Below, in pieces: positions 1 to 11,800 of a stretch of DNA of 64,000 nt. How positions within the stretch are numbered: position 1 is the first letter of the stretch; every line of letters begins with the position of its first letter. Origin of the DNA: Enoplosus armatus (Eukaryota > Chordata > Actinopteri > Centrarchiformes > Enoplosidae); contig NC_092189.1 of the NCBI RefSeq assembly GCF_043641665.1, forward strand, positions 7,767,333 to 7,831,332, written 5' to 3'. Position numbers and translations under genes: made by a program. A model generated the notes under the pieces. That model was not told where the DNA came from. It searched no databases and saw nothing but the letters and a program-made list of their open reading frames with translations.

Positions 1-2990
1 TATGTCTGTACGTCTGCTTCACACCTTACCTATCTGCTGTGTTAGTTGCTGAGAATGACAAAGCGATAATCTAAGTGTGTGTGTGTGCACAACCTCAGAA
101 AGGATTTTTTTTTAAAGCTGTTTGTTTAACAGTTGTTGTTTAGCTGTTTGGTTAGGTTTGTTTCACTAGTGAAAGTCATAAAGCAAAAGTACTTCATGAA
201 GAGTTCACATTTTACACAGTAATAGATAACCGTTTTCCTTTGAAGGGACTAAAAACTTAGGAGAAACCCGTTTGCGCTACTGATGCTGTAGAACGGAGGC
301 TCGATGGGAAAGCTCCAGTCAATACATACAGATGACAAATTAAATGAAGAATCCTGAATATGTGAATGGAGACCATAACAAATGAAACTGAATGGTTTCA
401 TGAGTATGAGCCCAGGCTTCTGTAGCTTAGTTATGTTAGCATAGGAAGCACATGTGGGTATTACGTAAGAGCATTAGGGCCAAACATAAGGGGAATAAAG
501 TTGAAATGTTGAGAATAAACCTGACATTTCAGGAGTACATGGGGGACCTGGTTTTCTCCAGACAGTTGAGACCAGAGTTCAGTTATGGCATTAGAAAATG
601 ATTAAAGCTCAGTGGGCTTTGTGCAAATTATGTGAAAGAATCTACCTGTCCTACAGTCTGCTCTGCTATGTTGGTACTCGGCGCTCTGCTGATACGGTAG
701 TATCCCATTCAGACCGTCTGGCAGACACCTGACCCTGTTTGGGACTAAGTCTGAATGAGACAAAGTTTAGGGAAGCTGCTGTGCGCTGCTCTGTATCAGA
801 GATGGAAAACCGAGACTAACTGAAACTAACACTTCTGATCAGGCATAAATCTCACCTTTGTGTGGCTTATGGTCCACACAAATGTTAACTTTACCACCTC
901 TGATGATGAAGTGCATCTCACAGCGGCTTCCCTGAACTTCTCAGTGGGAAGCATCCTGGAGTAAGACAGTCCAAAACAGAGCAAAGGAGCCTGTAAGTTA
1001 GGGGGGAAGCAAGTCAAAATAACTATAGGCTGTCAGGAAATGCTAAAACATGCACATGTAATCAAATCAACCTATAAGTGTATGACTCTAAGCCACCTAT
1101 TCTATTATAAATTTATTCTCGAAATATTACAACTTTTTTCTCAAAATATTACGCCTTTTTTTCAAAATCTTTTTCTTTCTAACAGTGGCCCTAATACTCA
1201 GTCGTAGGATATAGCATGCTAACCTGCTAACAAAAGTAATATTGGGTCATTTCAGTGTGCATACTGTCATTCACATTGTTAATGAAATTACTACTCAATT
1301 CATTTATTATTACATTCCATTAAAATTAATTTATTGGTTAAACTGGTTCAACTTCAGTTAACCAAAATGTTTGTTAATGAGCTCCCATTCATATTACCTG
1401 CTGGTCATAGACCAGACCAGTATTGCATCATCAAGTGCATTTGGGAGGAAATAATCACATAATGTGAGAAACTACTATGATACCAGAAACAACTGTATTA
1501 ATAACCAAAGCTTTCACACTGAGTTTGGGGAACATGAGATACATGAATATTCACTTTCAGTGTGGTGAATAGCTACATTTGATGGATAGCTAGCTTGAGT
1601 GGGAGGCTGCTGGAGTACAGTTGTACAGTTTAGCAGCATCAGTAAACATGACTTTGGTCATCCTGTTAAAGGTATTGTTTAAAAGCAAGTGGTAGAAGCT
1701 CCTCAGGGGAGTTCATTGTTGGAGTTGAAAGTGGGTTTAGTCCAGGTGCAGACCTGCCCAATAGCCTTTGGGCCTTGCCGCGGTTTGTCTGTCTGTTCGT
1801 CTGGTGTAAACAACAAATAAAACACACACCAGGTGAAGACCAGGTTCTTGCAAAAATTCAGTTCAATTGAGTTTTTCCTCTCATCAAATGAACAATTGTC
1901 CAACTATTTGTTCCAGTCACATTACATCTAATCCTAAATGTCATTAAATCTAACGTGATAAAAACTAATGCTCTACAGAGGTAGTTTTGTAGTTGCAGCA
2001 AATACAGACACTCAATTTTTTAAAAAGAAAAATCTGTTACATGAATTATTCTGCTTACTTTGTATTGGGGCAACAAGTTTGTTGCATCAATAAAATACTC
2101 AATGGCAAAATCGACGCACCTTTAATGAAGTGATCAAAAACAGCACTGTATCCACAATCCACAAGATAATAATAATAATAATAAGAATGTTTCATTTTTA
2201 TTTTATTCATTTTAGACACACATGTTTTTCTGAAGGTAGGTGTACTGGATATTTGTTTCTTATTCTTGGTATTTATCTGAATTTGAGTTATCATAACATC
2301 TTTGTGGCGAGCTGTATATACCACATACTTCCTTTGAAAGCATAACTGCAGTGCTTTTTGTAATTTGCTTTAAATCCTGTTGTGTAATAACATAACAGAC
2401 AAAAACACTGAAAGACCATACAAACAGTATGAAACATTAGGACACGTAATAGATAAGAGGAAAGTTTTGACCTCCTGTTAGTGCTTTTCTATCTTTATGA
2501 AAGTCATGATGTGATATGTTACATGTAGTTTACAAGTTAAGAAAACCTGGCTATTGCTATTTTTTACGATAAGAATAAAATATTATAATAAGTGATTCTA
2601 GATACTGTACAAGCTTGTGTTGGATATAAAAGAATATTTTGTAAAATAATACAGTCATGTGTGTCATATTCATCATTACCATCACTCCTCATGATGCTAA
2701 TCAGGAACCTCATTCAAGAATATTCACGTCACTGAATGGCCACAATAACAACACACACTGAGCAGGACCTCATTCACTCTCTCTAGCCCCACCAAGTGTC
2801 TTGAACATCATCTAGCAGTAAAACGGCAACTTATTTCAGCCCTGCCATGTCTCTTGGTGTGTAGTAAATGTACTGGAGGGCAGCAGGCTTCCAGTTTTAG
2901 CTTAAACTGTGTAGAAGCCTCATGTCCTTTTTAACAGAAATTGATATTTCACTGTTCCAGCTGTGGTGTAAAGTTTTTAAGGTTGTAAGG
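1..2990. other. Gene-free left edge
   Basis: I see no exon with convincing protein similarity or a consistent splice pattern on either strand. The open frames here are short, low-complexity and without family motifs. A short (AAT)n run lies near 2167-2184. Two AT-rich units ending in AAATATTAC occur near 1116-1155 and look like part of a dispersed teleost repeat. Reverse-strand AATAAA hexamers at about 2197-2207 could end the 3' UTR of the minus-strand kinase gene to the right, but that is a guess. Confidence 0.5.
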
Positions 2991-2996
2991 GTGTTT

Positions 2997-4913
2997 TTAT
3001 CCCTTTTCCTTCAATGCTTTCAGGGTGACGGTCAGTCCTCCAGCATCACAGAGCTGAAACTCCTCCTCCTGTGCATCATCCTGTGGCCACTGAGGAACAG
3101 CAGTGTCAACTAAGGCTGCTTCGTCCTCATGTTCTTCTTCCACCTCAGCTTCCTCAAAGTCATCTGGATACTCAACTTGCTCTGAGACATCAGGAGCTTC
3201 TGGAAAGAGAGAGAAAGAATCAGCTGAGATCATTACTGTATATATACTAACAAAATAAGCTATTGACAAAACTACTTGTGGCCGTACGATCGTATAAAAA
3301 ACAGAAAAGCAGCAAGCCCTCACATTTGAGAAGTTTTTTTTGTGTAGTACGACGTTGTATTTCTTCTTGCCTCTTCCATGAATCATCTCAAGACCCCTCA
3401 GACTTATTTTGTGACCCTTTAGAGGGGGCCCGACTCCTTGGTCGGGAACCACTGGATTTAAAGACTAGCTAAATTAAATCATACTTATGCATTGATGCAT
3501 TAGCAATAATTATGTAATAATATAACAGGCTATATAAGAAATTAACACTCACCAAAGGCAGTTTTCTGCAGAATGAGTACTTTTACTACCTGAACTACAT
3601 TTTTGCTGATAATACTTTTACTTAAGTAGAATTTTGAACATAGGACTTGAGTATTTTTACACTGTGGTTTGAGTACTTTTACTACCTGAACTACATTGAG
3701 CCGATAATACTTTTACTTAAATAGGATTTTGAACGTAGGACCTGAGTATTTTCACACTGGTTTGAATACTTTTTCTTAATTAAAGGATCTGAGTGCTTCT
3801 TCCATCACTGAGAAGAAGATGTTTTGCCTCTAACTTACCAAAAGGCTCAGCAGAATCGCTCCTCATTGTCGACCCCGAGTGTTCACCGTGCTCCTCAAGA
3901 GAAGACAAACTTCCATCTTCTTCAAAGTCCTCAGGATAGTGACAGTCGCAGTGGTTTTGTCGTCCAGCACACAACGCATCATGGTCTTCCTCCTCCACAC
4001 CACTAGAACTGGCCTCCATATTGTGTTCTTTCTCTTCCCATGAGTGGGACTGACTGAGGACATCTGGCCGTGGTGTGGCGGGAACACAGTCAGTCTCTGT
4101 GTGTTTAATGTGCTCTAAATGGTCTTGCACATAGCCACTGCTAAGTATACAGGCAGCGCTTGGCCTGCTTTCTGGGTTGAGGCAGAGCATCCTCTGGATC
4201 AAAGAGGACATGTTGTCAGGGTAGACGTTAGCCACGGGATCATACTCTCCTTTGGTGATCTTGTAGAACAGACTCAGGAGGTTCATGGCTGCAAACGGAG
4301 GTCTGAGAGCACAGACCTCATACAGCAGACAGCCAAGGGCCCAGATATCAGACTTGGAGCTGTAAGGGACGTCCTGGCAAAGCTCTGGACTGAGGTAGCT
4401 GGGTGTCCCAACACATGTGGAGGCCATATCAACTGTGTTGGTCATCATTCGGGATATCCCAAAGTCCCCTAACTTCACCATGCCTTGCTTTGTCAGCAGT
4501 ACATTAGAGGTTTTGATGTCCCTGTGTAGTATTTTAGTCGTGTGTATGTAATCTACAGCCACAGCGACCTGTACAAACCACCCCATCACAGTATGCTCTG
4601 TGAAAAACTCCTCTGGTTGCCTCTCCTTAACTTTGTCGTCTAATGTCCCACCGTCACAGTAGCTCATCACAATGTAAATGAAGCCATCATCAGAGTTCAC
4701 AAAGGCGTCGCTGCATCTTACTATGTGAGGGTGCTGCAATCTCCTAATGATTTCAGCCTCTTGCAGTATTGCCCTCGTTGTTTTTGCTGTCCTCGTGTCC
4801 TCTACTTTGATCCTCTTCACCGCGTGCAGGCTCTTGCCCTCTACGTGCCTCATCAGGAACACGTCTGCGGCTCCTCCCCGGCCCAGACACAGAACCTTCT
4901 CGTACTCCTGCAT
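2997..4913 (-). CDS. NIMA-related (NEK-family) serine/threonine kinase
   Basis: Two coding exons, 4913-3839 and 3199-2997, joined by a GT-AG intron in phase 1, give about 425 aa. Residues 1-270 form a complete kinase domain: glycine loop GRGGAADV (11-18), AVK lysine 33, HRD at 130-132 with DIKTSN, DFG at 150-152, activation-segment end GTPSYLSPE (169-177) and SDIWALGC. The look is NEK-like. The acidic tail carries a motif twice, HYPEDFEE near residue 325 and EYPDDFEE near 369. The whole kinase domain sits in one exon, which is unusual for a vertebrate NEK. I chose the ATG at 4913 because the family starts just before the glycine loop; an in-frame ATG at 5006 would add a hydrophobic stretch that probably belongs to a 5' intron or UTR. 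The exact NEK paralogue is not certain; it could be a fish-specific member. Confidence 0.87.
3545..3810 (-). repeat. Fragment of AGTACTTTTACTT-type teleost repeat, partly duplicated
   Basis: The stretch is full of GAGTACTTTTACT and ACTTTTACTTAA words. It ends in AAAGGATCTGAGTG...TCACTG, which is the terminus of a repeat very common in teleost genomes. A 96-bp unit starting at 3575 is repeated from 3671 with few changes. It lies in the intron of the kinase gene and ends 28 bp before the exon that stops at 3839. Related copies are at 25949-26356 and 27670-28480. Confidence 0.6.
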
Positions 4914-5034
4914 GTTTTGTCTGGAGCCGAAAAGGTCTTCATTAAATAAGAAAAAACAAACAAACAAACAACACAGTGTCGAGGTAAGGAGCACAGCTGT
5001 CAACATGCGTCAGGGAGCGTTTGTGTTCAGTCTC

Positions 5035-5048
5035 GTTGCCATGGCCAC
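5035..5048 (-). promoter_or_regulatory. RFX X-box upstream of the NEK-like kinase
   Basis: On the minus (gene) strand the 14-mer GTGGCCATGGCAAC fits the X-box consensus GTNRCC, 0-3 spacer bases, RGYAAC at every fixed position. It lies about 120-135 bp upstream of the kinase start codon, where X-boxes of cilia genes usually lie. RFX factors are known to drive ciliary genes through this site; that they act here is inferred. Confidence 0.55.
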
Positions 5049-5476
5049 CAGCTCGCTCTGACGCCGTGATAGGAGGAGAGTTTTCTGGTAAATAGTGTGT
5101 ATCAGTGGCTTCACCTGTTTCAGAGTTACTCATTAAAAAGATGTGTTTTTAATGAACTGCCAGCACACAGTTTTAGGGTTTAAGTGATCGCAACACTTTA
5201 TCTCTTCTGGTTATTATGCTTATCTGATTTCCCTTTTTAAACCATCCTTCATAAATCGTTTTATTGTGGCCTTGTTTTGATGTTTTTTTTAGATTGTGTA
5301 TTGTTTTCTGTATTTATTGTATGTACTTCTTGCGTGTTTTAATTACCCAATGATGTAGCATAATGTTTTCCTCCTGTAGGCTATAGTACACTATGATCTT
5401 TGCTGACATTAATAGGCCTATTTCCTATTATATCTCTTTTTAGAGTTACTGTAACATCCGTCCAGGGACTACAGAT

Positions 5477-5573
<97 letters not shown>

Positions 5574-6031
5574 GTCTTTTATTTAACTGTTAAATACGTA
5601 ATTTGGTAACATATTAATGACAGGGAAAAAATAAAGGCTTAGAATATGTCTAGGCAATATTATGGTCCAAGATAGTCATTGGATTTGAAACTACTCCAAA
5701 AAGGAATAAAAGGAAAGTGACATTTTTATATGAGAAGAGAAACGATTTTTTTTCTCTTTTTTTATTTAACATTTAAAATAAAGGTACATAAACTGTATTT
5801 TATTTTGTGAACTGATGGCTTTATCATTTGAGACTGCACACTGTGGTACATTTCACCAGGCGGCGGTATGGACGTTAACTGGCAGCAGTCTACCAGTAAC
5901 TAGCTAAAGAAGAAGAAACACGCTGTCTGCGCAAGTTGCTGCGCATGCTAATCATAACACACCATGAGCGCATGCAATTGAAGTTTTGTCTTTGTCATTA
6001 TTTCTTGATTTTCATTATACGTTTATCTAAA
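5049..6031. promoter_or_regulatory. Divergent intergenic region between the kinase and pin4
   Basis: About 1 kb separates the start of the minus-strand kinase from the plus-strand pin4 start codon. It holds a compound microsatellite, (AT)n then (AG)n, at about 5478-5569. Just upstream of pin4 are two GCGCATGC words (around 5941 and 5969) that resemble the NRF1 motif, typical of housekeeping promoters. No TATA box is evident. The promoter role is inferred from position. Confidence 0.4.
5478..5569. repeat. (AT)n(AG)n compound microsatellite
   Basis: Directly visible run of about 28 TA units followed by about 17 AG units. It lies between the kinase and pin4 and is likely polymorphic. Confidence 0.95.
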
Positions 6032-8084
6032 ATGCCACCAAAGGGAAAAGGTGGCAAGGGTGGTAAAGGTTAGTGGTCCATGAGTTATCTTCTGTTAATA
6101 ATGTGTTATAAACTTACGAGTCAGACACATTCACTAGCTTGTAGCACACAACTGTTACACACACTTCCATGCGAGGATGTAGCTAGTCCTCCAGATTTAA
6201 TATTACCTTATAGCTTGCTACAGTTTTGTTGTATGTTATTGCATAACGTGTCGTCATGGTACTGATCGTTGTCACTGTGTAGGAGCTGCTTCAGGAAGTG
6301 CAGACGCCGACAAAAAAGAAAAAGCACCCAAAGGAGGCACTGCTGTGAAGGTAACGTTAATTACATTTTTTTACCCGAAGCTTCACTGCAAGAGTCAAAT
6401 GTGACATAACAAGGGATTTTTACTAAGCGATGACTGCCCTCTTCCTGTCCTCCTACCACAAAGCCACTCATGGAGGAGTTGGCTGGGAGGAAATGATAGC
6501 TGAACGTGTGGTTGATGTAATGTTGCATCACTGATGAGCAGTAAAATAAGAGGTGAATCAAAGAAGACTGATAACAGATTGTTGTGTTCGACACTAGACA
6601 GTGTACATCCTTTCACCTTTGAACTTGTTTTCCATCTTTGTCACTAGATATCTTTAACTGACACGTGTGATAATGACATGACAGTTTAACTGGCAATCAT
6701 GGGAACGACTTAAATATTGGTTTTGTTTTGGATTCAGAGCTACAGTTTGTTCTCAGGAAATATTTCATGCATCCAGTTTTATCTCCAGAAAATAAAGCAG
6801 CAATAAACATTATGTCTGCATAAAGATCAGATTTGGGTCACAGAGGAAGAGCCTGTCCCGGAAAACATTATGGAGTTTGGGAGCTTTGTGATATTCATCA
6901 TAACCTGTATACATGATCTATTTATTGGGATGATTTATCTTTGTCTGCTAATCACCAACCATTGTTTATTCCTGGAAGTCTAACTATGCTTCCATGACCT
7001 GTGCTTTTTCCCCCAGGTTCGGCATATCCTCTGTGAAAAACATGGAAAATGCATGGAGGCAATGGAGAAACTGAAGGCTGGAGTCCGTTTCAGTGAAGTA
7101 GCGTCACTATACAGTGAAGACAAAGCTAGACAAGGAGTAAGAACGTGCACTCATAACCATTTTCCATTTTTCCTTTGGTGCCTTTTTATCTCTGATTGTG
7201 TGGTTTTTCGTTGCTGGGTTCAAATTATCCCAAAATATTAACTATAAGCCCTAACCACAACAGTCCTCTGCAGTTTGCCTAATGTGGAAATGAAAATGTG
7301 ATACATCATATCATCATACAGCATGACATGTGGCTTGGATAAGATCATTGTTGCAAAGTAAATGTAATGGGGAAAAATCCAAAGACCACAACAAAGTTTG
7401 CACCTCTATAGCCATATGTATCCTAACCTGTGGTGATAAATGTCATGTACCTAAACCTCATAATGAGTCTTCATTGGTGGTGAATTCCGGACTGATGAAT
7501 AATGATTATTTACTCCATTATTCACAGAAATGTGGCTGAGCACATGTGCTATTTTTCACCTGCTCTGTACATCTTCTGCTTATTCACACCTACATCCCAC
7601 CAGAACACCTACACTGGTGTTCTTCCGTGAAACTTCCGTTGAGATATTAGGCTGTTATTCAGGGACACCATGGAAATGTTTGTTGTGTGTGTTGAGTTGT
7701 TGGAAATATTACCATGCAACAAAGCTTTTATCTCACATCCTTATCTGTGCCCTAATTATGCCTGGTAACTGAAGACGTAAAAATAGTTGTCAAAATATCA
7801 CAGTTTCTATTTTCAGTACAGTACCTTTGCCTTTGTTGCTCACGTGCACTCACTTGTGTCCTGGCTTGGTACCCATATTAGGTGAGTACTATGTGTTTTC
7901 TTCATGACTGTTGTGTCCCTGGCAGGGTGATCTGGGGTGGATGACGCGAGGATCGATGGTTGGACCTTTCCAGGATGCAGCATTTGCCCTCCCTGTCAGC
8001 TCCATGGATAAACCTGTCTACACAGACCCTCCTGTCAAGACCAAGTTCGGGTACCACATCATTATGATAGAGGGGAAAAAGTGA
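6032..8084 (+). CDS. pin4: Parvulin-type peptidyl-prolyl cis-trans isomerase PIN4
   Basis: Four coding exons (6032-6068, 6283-6350, 7017-7136, 7926-8084) encode 127 aa, close to the mammalian length of about 131. All junctions are GT-AG and in frame. Residues 1-35 are the flexible basic Gly/Lys N-terminus, starting [13 protein letters not shown], which in the family binds DNA and pre-ribosomal particles. Residues 36-127 are the parvulin domain: [12 protein letters not shown] opens it, then [21 protein letters not shown], and [13 protein letters not shown] closes it, with the conserved histidines at 38 and 119. The enzyme isomerises peptidyl-proline bonds in nucleus, cytosol and, in some isoforms, mitochondria. 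An AATAAA at 8361-8366 probably ends the transcript, only about 0.5 kb before faf2. Confidence 0.96.
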
Positions 8085-8876
8085 TGTGGAACATCTCAAC
8101 GCTTTAAATTAGGACGTACAAATTCTACAGTGTGTTATGTTGTGAAACTGATTATTTCCTGATCTTACTGTTTGCTTTATATTTCACAGAATGTTTAAGA
8201 ATAAGAAAATTAAGTGATCCTCCTGTGTCAGCTTTGTCTCAGTGTGTACACTACCTTACTGACAATTCAACCTGAGGGGATTTCTTTTGCATTCACAAAA
8301 CTCACTGGATATTCTTTTTCAGCTTGATTAAGTTCGTGGAAATCAAACCACAAATGGTCAAATAAATGCTTTTTCACAGTGGTACAAAGTGTGTAAAGTT
8401 TGTTTGTGTGTGTATGAGAGATGTGGTGGCCCTGCTTCAAAAAACGTCTGCTTTAAACTCTTTCTAAAAGTGAGTGTTGCCTTTAAACGTGATATTGTTT
8501 TTTTAATTCCAGAAATATAACTCATATTTCTTTAGAGGGTGTACATATAAATTAATGAGGCGTTACTGTTTCTGTTATTCTGTATTCTGGAGATAACTTA
8601 CAGTTAGCTGTTAGTGCTAACTGAAAAGGTGGACTCATTTTCAATTATAGTTGGTAAAAATGAGATGAAAGAAAATTACATTTATTTACTTATTAATAAT
8701 TTTCTTTTCTCATGTAATTGTGTGATGTATAAAATAGTGAGCGGGGTGGTGATTCTACTGCTAGCATCCAGAGCACTAGGCGGCAGTAGCCCGCAGAGGT
8801 CGTAATATCACCGCCAGCATCAGGAAAAGACAGTTGACGTTGTTACGCCTTGCTAGATGATTGGCGAGGAAAGAAG
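8085..8876 (+). other. pin4 3' UTR and faf2 promoter
   Basis: This gap holds the short pin4 3' UTR with AATAAA at 8361-8366, then about 500 bp that must contain the faf2 promoter and 5' UTR. An inverted CCAAT (ATTGG) lies at about 8859-8863, close to the faf2 ATG, so it may be transcribed. No other gene is seen. Confidence 0.5.
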
Positions 8877-11800
8877 ATGGCGGCGCCAGAGGAGCCAGAA
8901 TTATCTCAGGCGCAGACTGAAAAACTCCTCCAATTTCAGGTAGACACCCTAAATTCAACACTTACACATGTCTGTTTGAAACCTCATATAGTAATACGTT
9001 AACGCTGATACTGAACCCCTGTTAATAGAGGGAACCGCGCGTGTTTAAATGCTTTTTGCAGTCAACTTCGATAACGTTACCCCCAGCCCCCTAACGTTAG
9101 CCGTCAACTTGAGTCAGCGCTAACGCTAGCAAAGCTAGCTAACATTAGCTAAGCTAGCTAACAAGTTAGCAGACTTTAAGGGCCAGAGGTAGACTTAAAT
9201 AGCTTAATATTTCTTACGTTTTAATCTGATACATACACCCAGTCCAACTTTTTTCATCAATGTCCCTCCTGCTGCGTTGTAATGTCTATTTTCACTTTAC
9301 GTTAACTTGGCTAACGTTGGGTTTACACTGACGCTCCCTATTACTTGCTGAGTTAACGTTCGCACAGCAATCATTATCGAGCTGTCACTGAAGTTTCACA
9401 GCGACACAATTGTTTTTAGCTACGCTAAATGACAGTGTTGATTTTACGACACTAATTTCCTCCCCCTTTGATCTGTTGCCTGTTCTGGTTTTCTTGGTCT
9501 ACTATTAGTAAGCTAGCCGTTGAAATCACTTGAGATTTTGGAGAGCTAGCTAACGTTTAACCTGTCCCTACTCGGGGTAAACGGTTTTTTCTCTGAGCAT
9601 GTTGACGTTAATTTCGAGTTTAGATAGCTCTCTAACTAAATGATAGTTAATCGGCTACTTAAATCATTTAATTCTTAACTGTTTGACAACCGATTTAGTT
9701 TTGTATGATTCTTGCTAACTATTTTATGGATAACTTGACACAGCATACCAGTAGCCTGTAAGCTAACGTTACAGAAGGAAGCCCTGACTACATACGAGCT
9801 TGCTTTTTTACTTTTTATATGCAACTTGAGGCCTTCAGTCTGACTTTCTTTTCATGTCTAACAGGACTTGACTGGCTTGGAATCAATGGACCAATGTCGT
9901 CGAACATTAGAGCAGCATAATTGGAACATAGAGGTAAAGTCACATTTACAATTGGATTTTTATGGCTGTGTTTTGCACTTTTTTATTCATATACAAATTC
10001 TGTGAACTGTGCTGGCATTCATCACTCATCTTGTCTTTCTCTTCTTTGCTTGAGTCAAGTATGATGGACTTAAATGTATGTGTTTCAGGCTGCAGTACAA
10101 GACAGACTTAATGAGCAGGAAGGAGTGCCCAGTGTGTTTAACCCTCCACCATCCAGACCATTACAGGTCAACACAGCAGACCATAGAGTATATAGTTACA
10201 TCGTCTCAAGGCCACAACCCAGGGTAGGTCTGCAGGTTCTTCCAGTGTCTGTGCTTTAGGATGAAATCTCTGCGTAGCAGTTAAAGATTTTCACCACTCT
10301 AAATAAGATACTGGATTATTCTTACAAAATTCTTAAAACTAATGCTCATGCTTGACACATAGACACATGCTAGCAGGACTTTCTCAGTAAATTTCTGTTG
10401 TTAATGTTGTCACTCACATACTGTTCTGACATAATAAATAAGTGAATCATATGTTCCTTTTAAGCCAATTCTTGAGTAACCGTTAAATCCAAGTTTGTTT
10501 CTTCTTCTTCATTGTTTCTTCTTTTCAGGGATTACTAGGATGGAGTTACTACTTGATAATGCTACCTTTCAGATTTACATATTACACACTTCTGGATATA
10601 TTCAGGTAATTCTAGCACATTGATTTAAATTTCTAGCTGCTGGAAGGTAAACTTGTAGCTGCAGGAAGGTAATTCATTGTCATAATGTCTTTTTTTCTTC
10701 AAGGTTTGCCCTGCGGTTCATCAGGCCAGATCCTCGTGGTCGTGTGACAGACCCTGTTGGAGATGTTGTGTCCTTCATTCATAGTTTTGAGGAGAAGTAT
10801 GGTCGGTCACACCCTGTATTTTACCAGGGAACATACAGTCAGGTGAGTTCAGAGATGTGGCGTGCCAATGACCAATTAGAAACACTTATTTTTTTATGCT
10901 CAGAGTCGATTTCAGTTGGTGGACGAGGTGAAATTGCAATAAGTGTTTGCTTTTGTTAACCCTGAAACATGTAGGCACTGAATGATGCCAAACGGGAGCT
11001 CCGCTACTTATTAGTTTACCTTCACGGAGAGGATCACCAAGACACTGACGAGTTTTGCCGGTATAGTACCTCACTTGCATCACTTGAGTGTCGGCCATCA
11101 CAATTTGTTACATAGCGCCTGTTTTTGCTCTGTGTATGTTGTTGCTCTGTTTTACAGTTACTTGAGTTTGTGTTTACTCAAGGCACACTCTGGTTGGTCT
11201 TTGCTGCATGTTATGAAGGCACATAAGCTCTAGTTTAATATTAATATATTTATACATAACATTTTTGTTTTGTACCCACGTGCACATGAAATGGGTCTTC
11301 CCTGTGAAATGGTTTGTTTTGAGCTTCTGTTCTGTCACTTTCTAGCTCCACGTTATGTACAGAAGAGGTCGTAACCTTCCTCAACACACGAATGCTCTTT
11401 TGGGCATGCTCAACCAGCAAGCCTGAGGGCTACAGAGGTATGCAAATTTATTGTAACACTCCATTTGTTGTCAGTCAGCTGTTAATGTAATATGCGTTGC
11501 TCTCTTATATCTGCTAACTATTACTCGCACATGTAGGCACACTTCATATGTCCATGTCCTGTATGAATGAGATATTGTACAAACTCAAACTGGAGGACCT
11601 GAAAGTGAATGAAGTGCCCTTCCTTACAAGCAGCTTAAAAAATATTTGTTTGTGTTGTGAAAATCATCAAAAATTAAAACAGACAGCGAGTCCTGTGGAT
11701 TGTTTGTAGTACCTGGGACATTGTTTCTGGAAAGAGTTTCTTGAATGCACTTTTTTGATGCTTTGAATTCCACAAACAAACATTCCATTTACCTCTGCTG

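Noticed and set aside
3200..3452. N-terminal part of a 151-aa minus-strand frame ending in the kinase tail
   Set aside because: A good acceptor at 3200 separates it from the real exon; upstream residues translate repeat-derived intron sequence.
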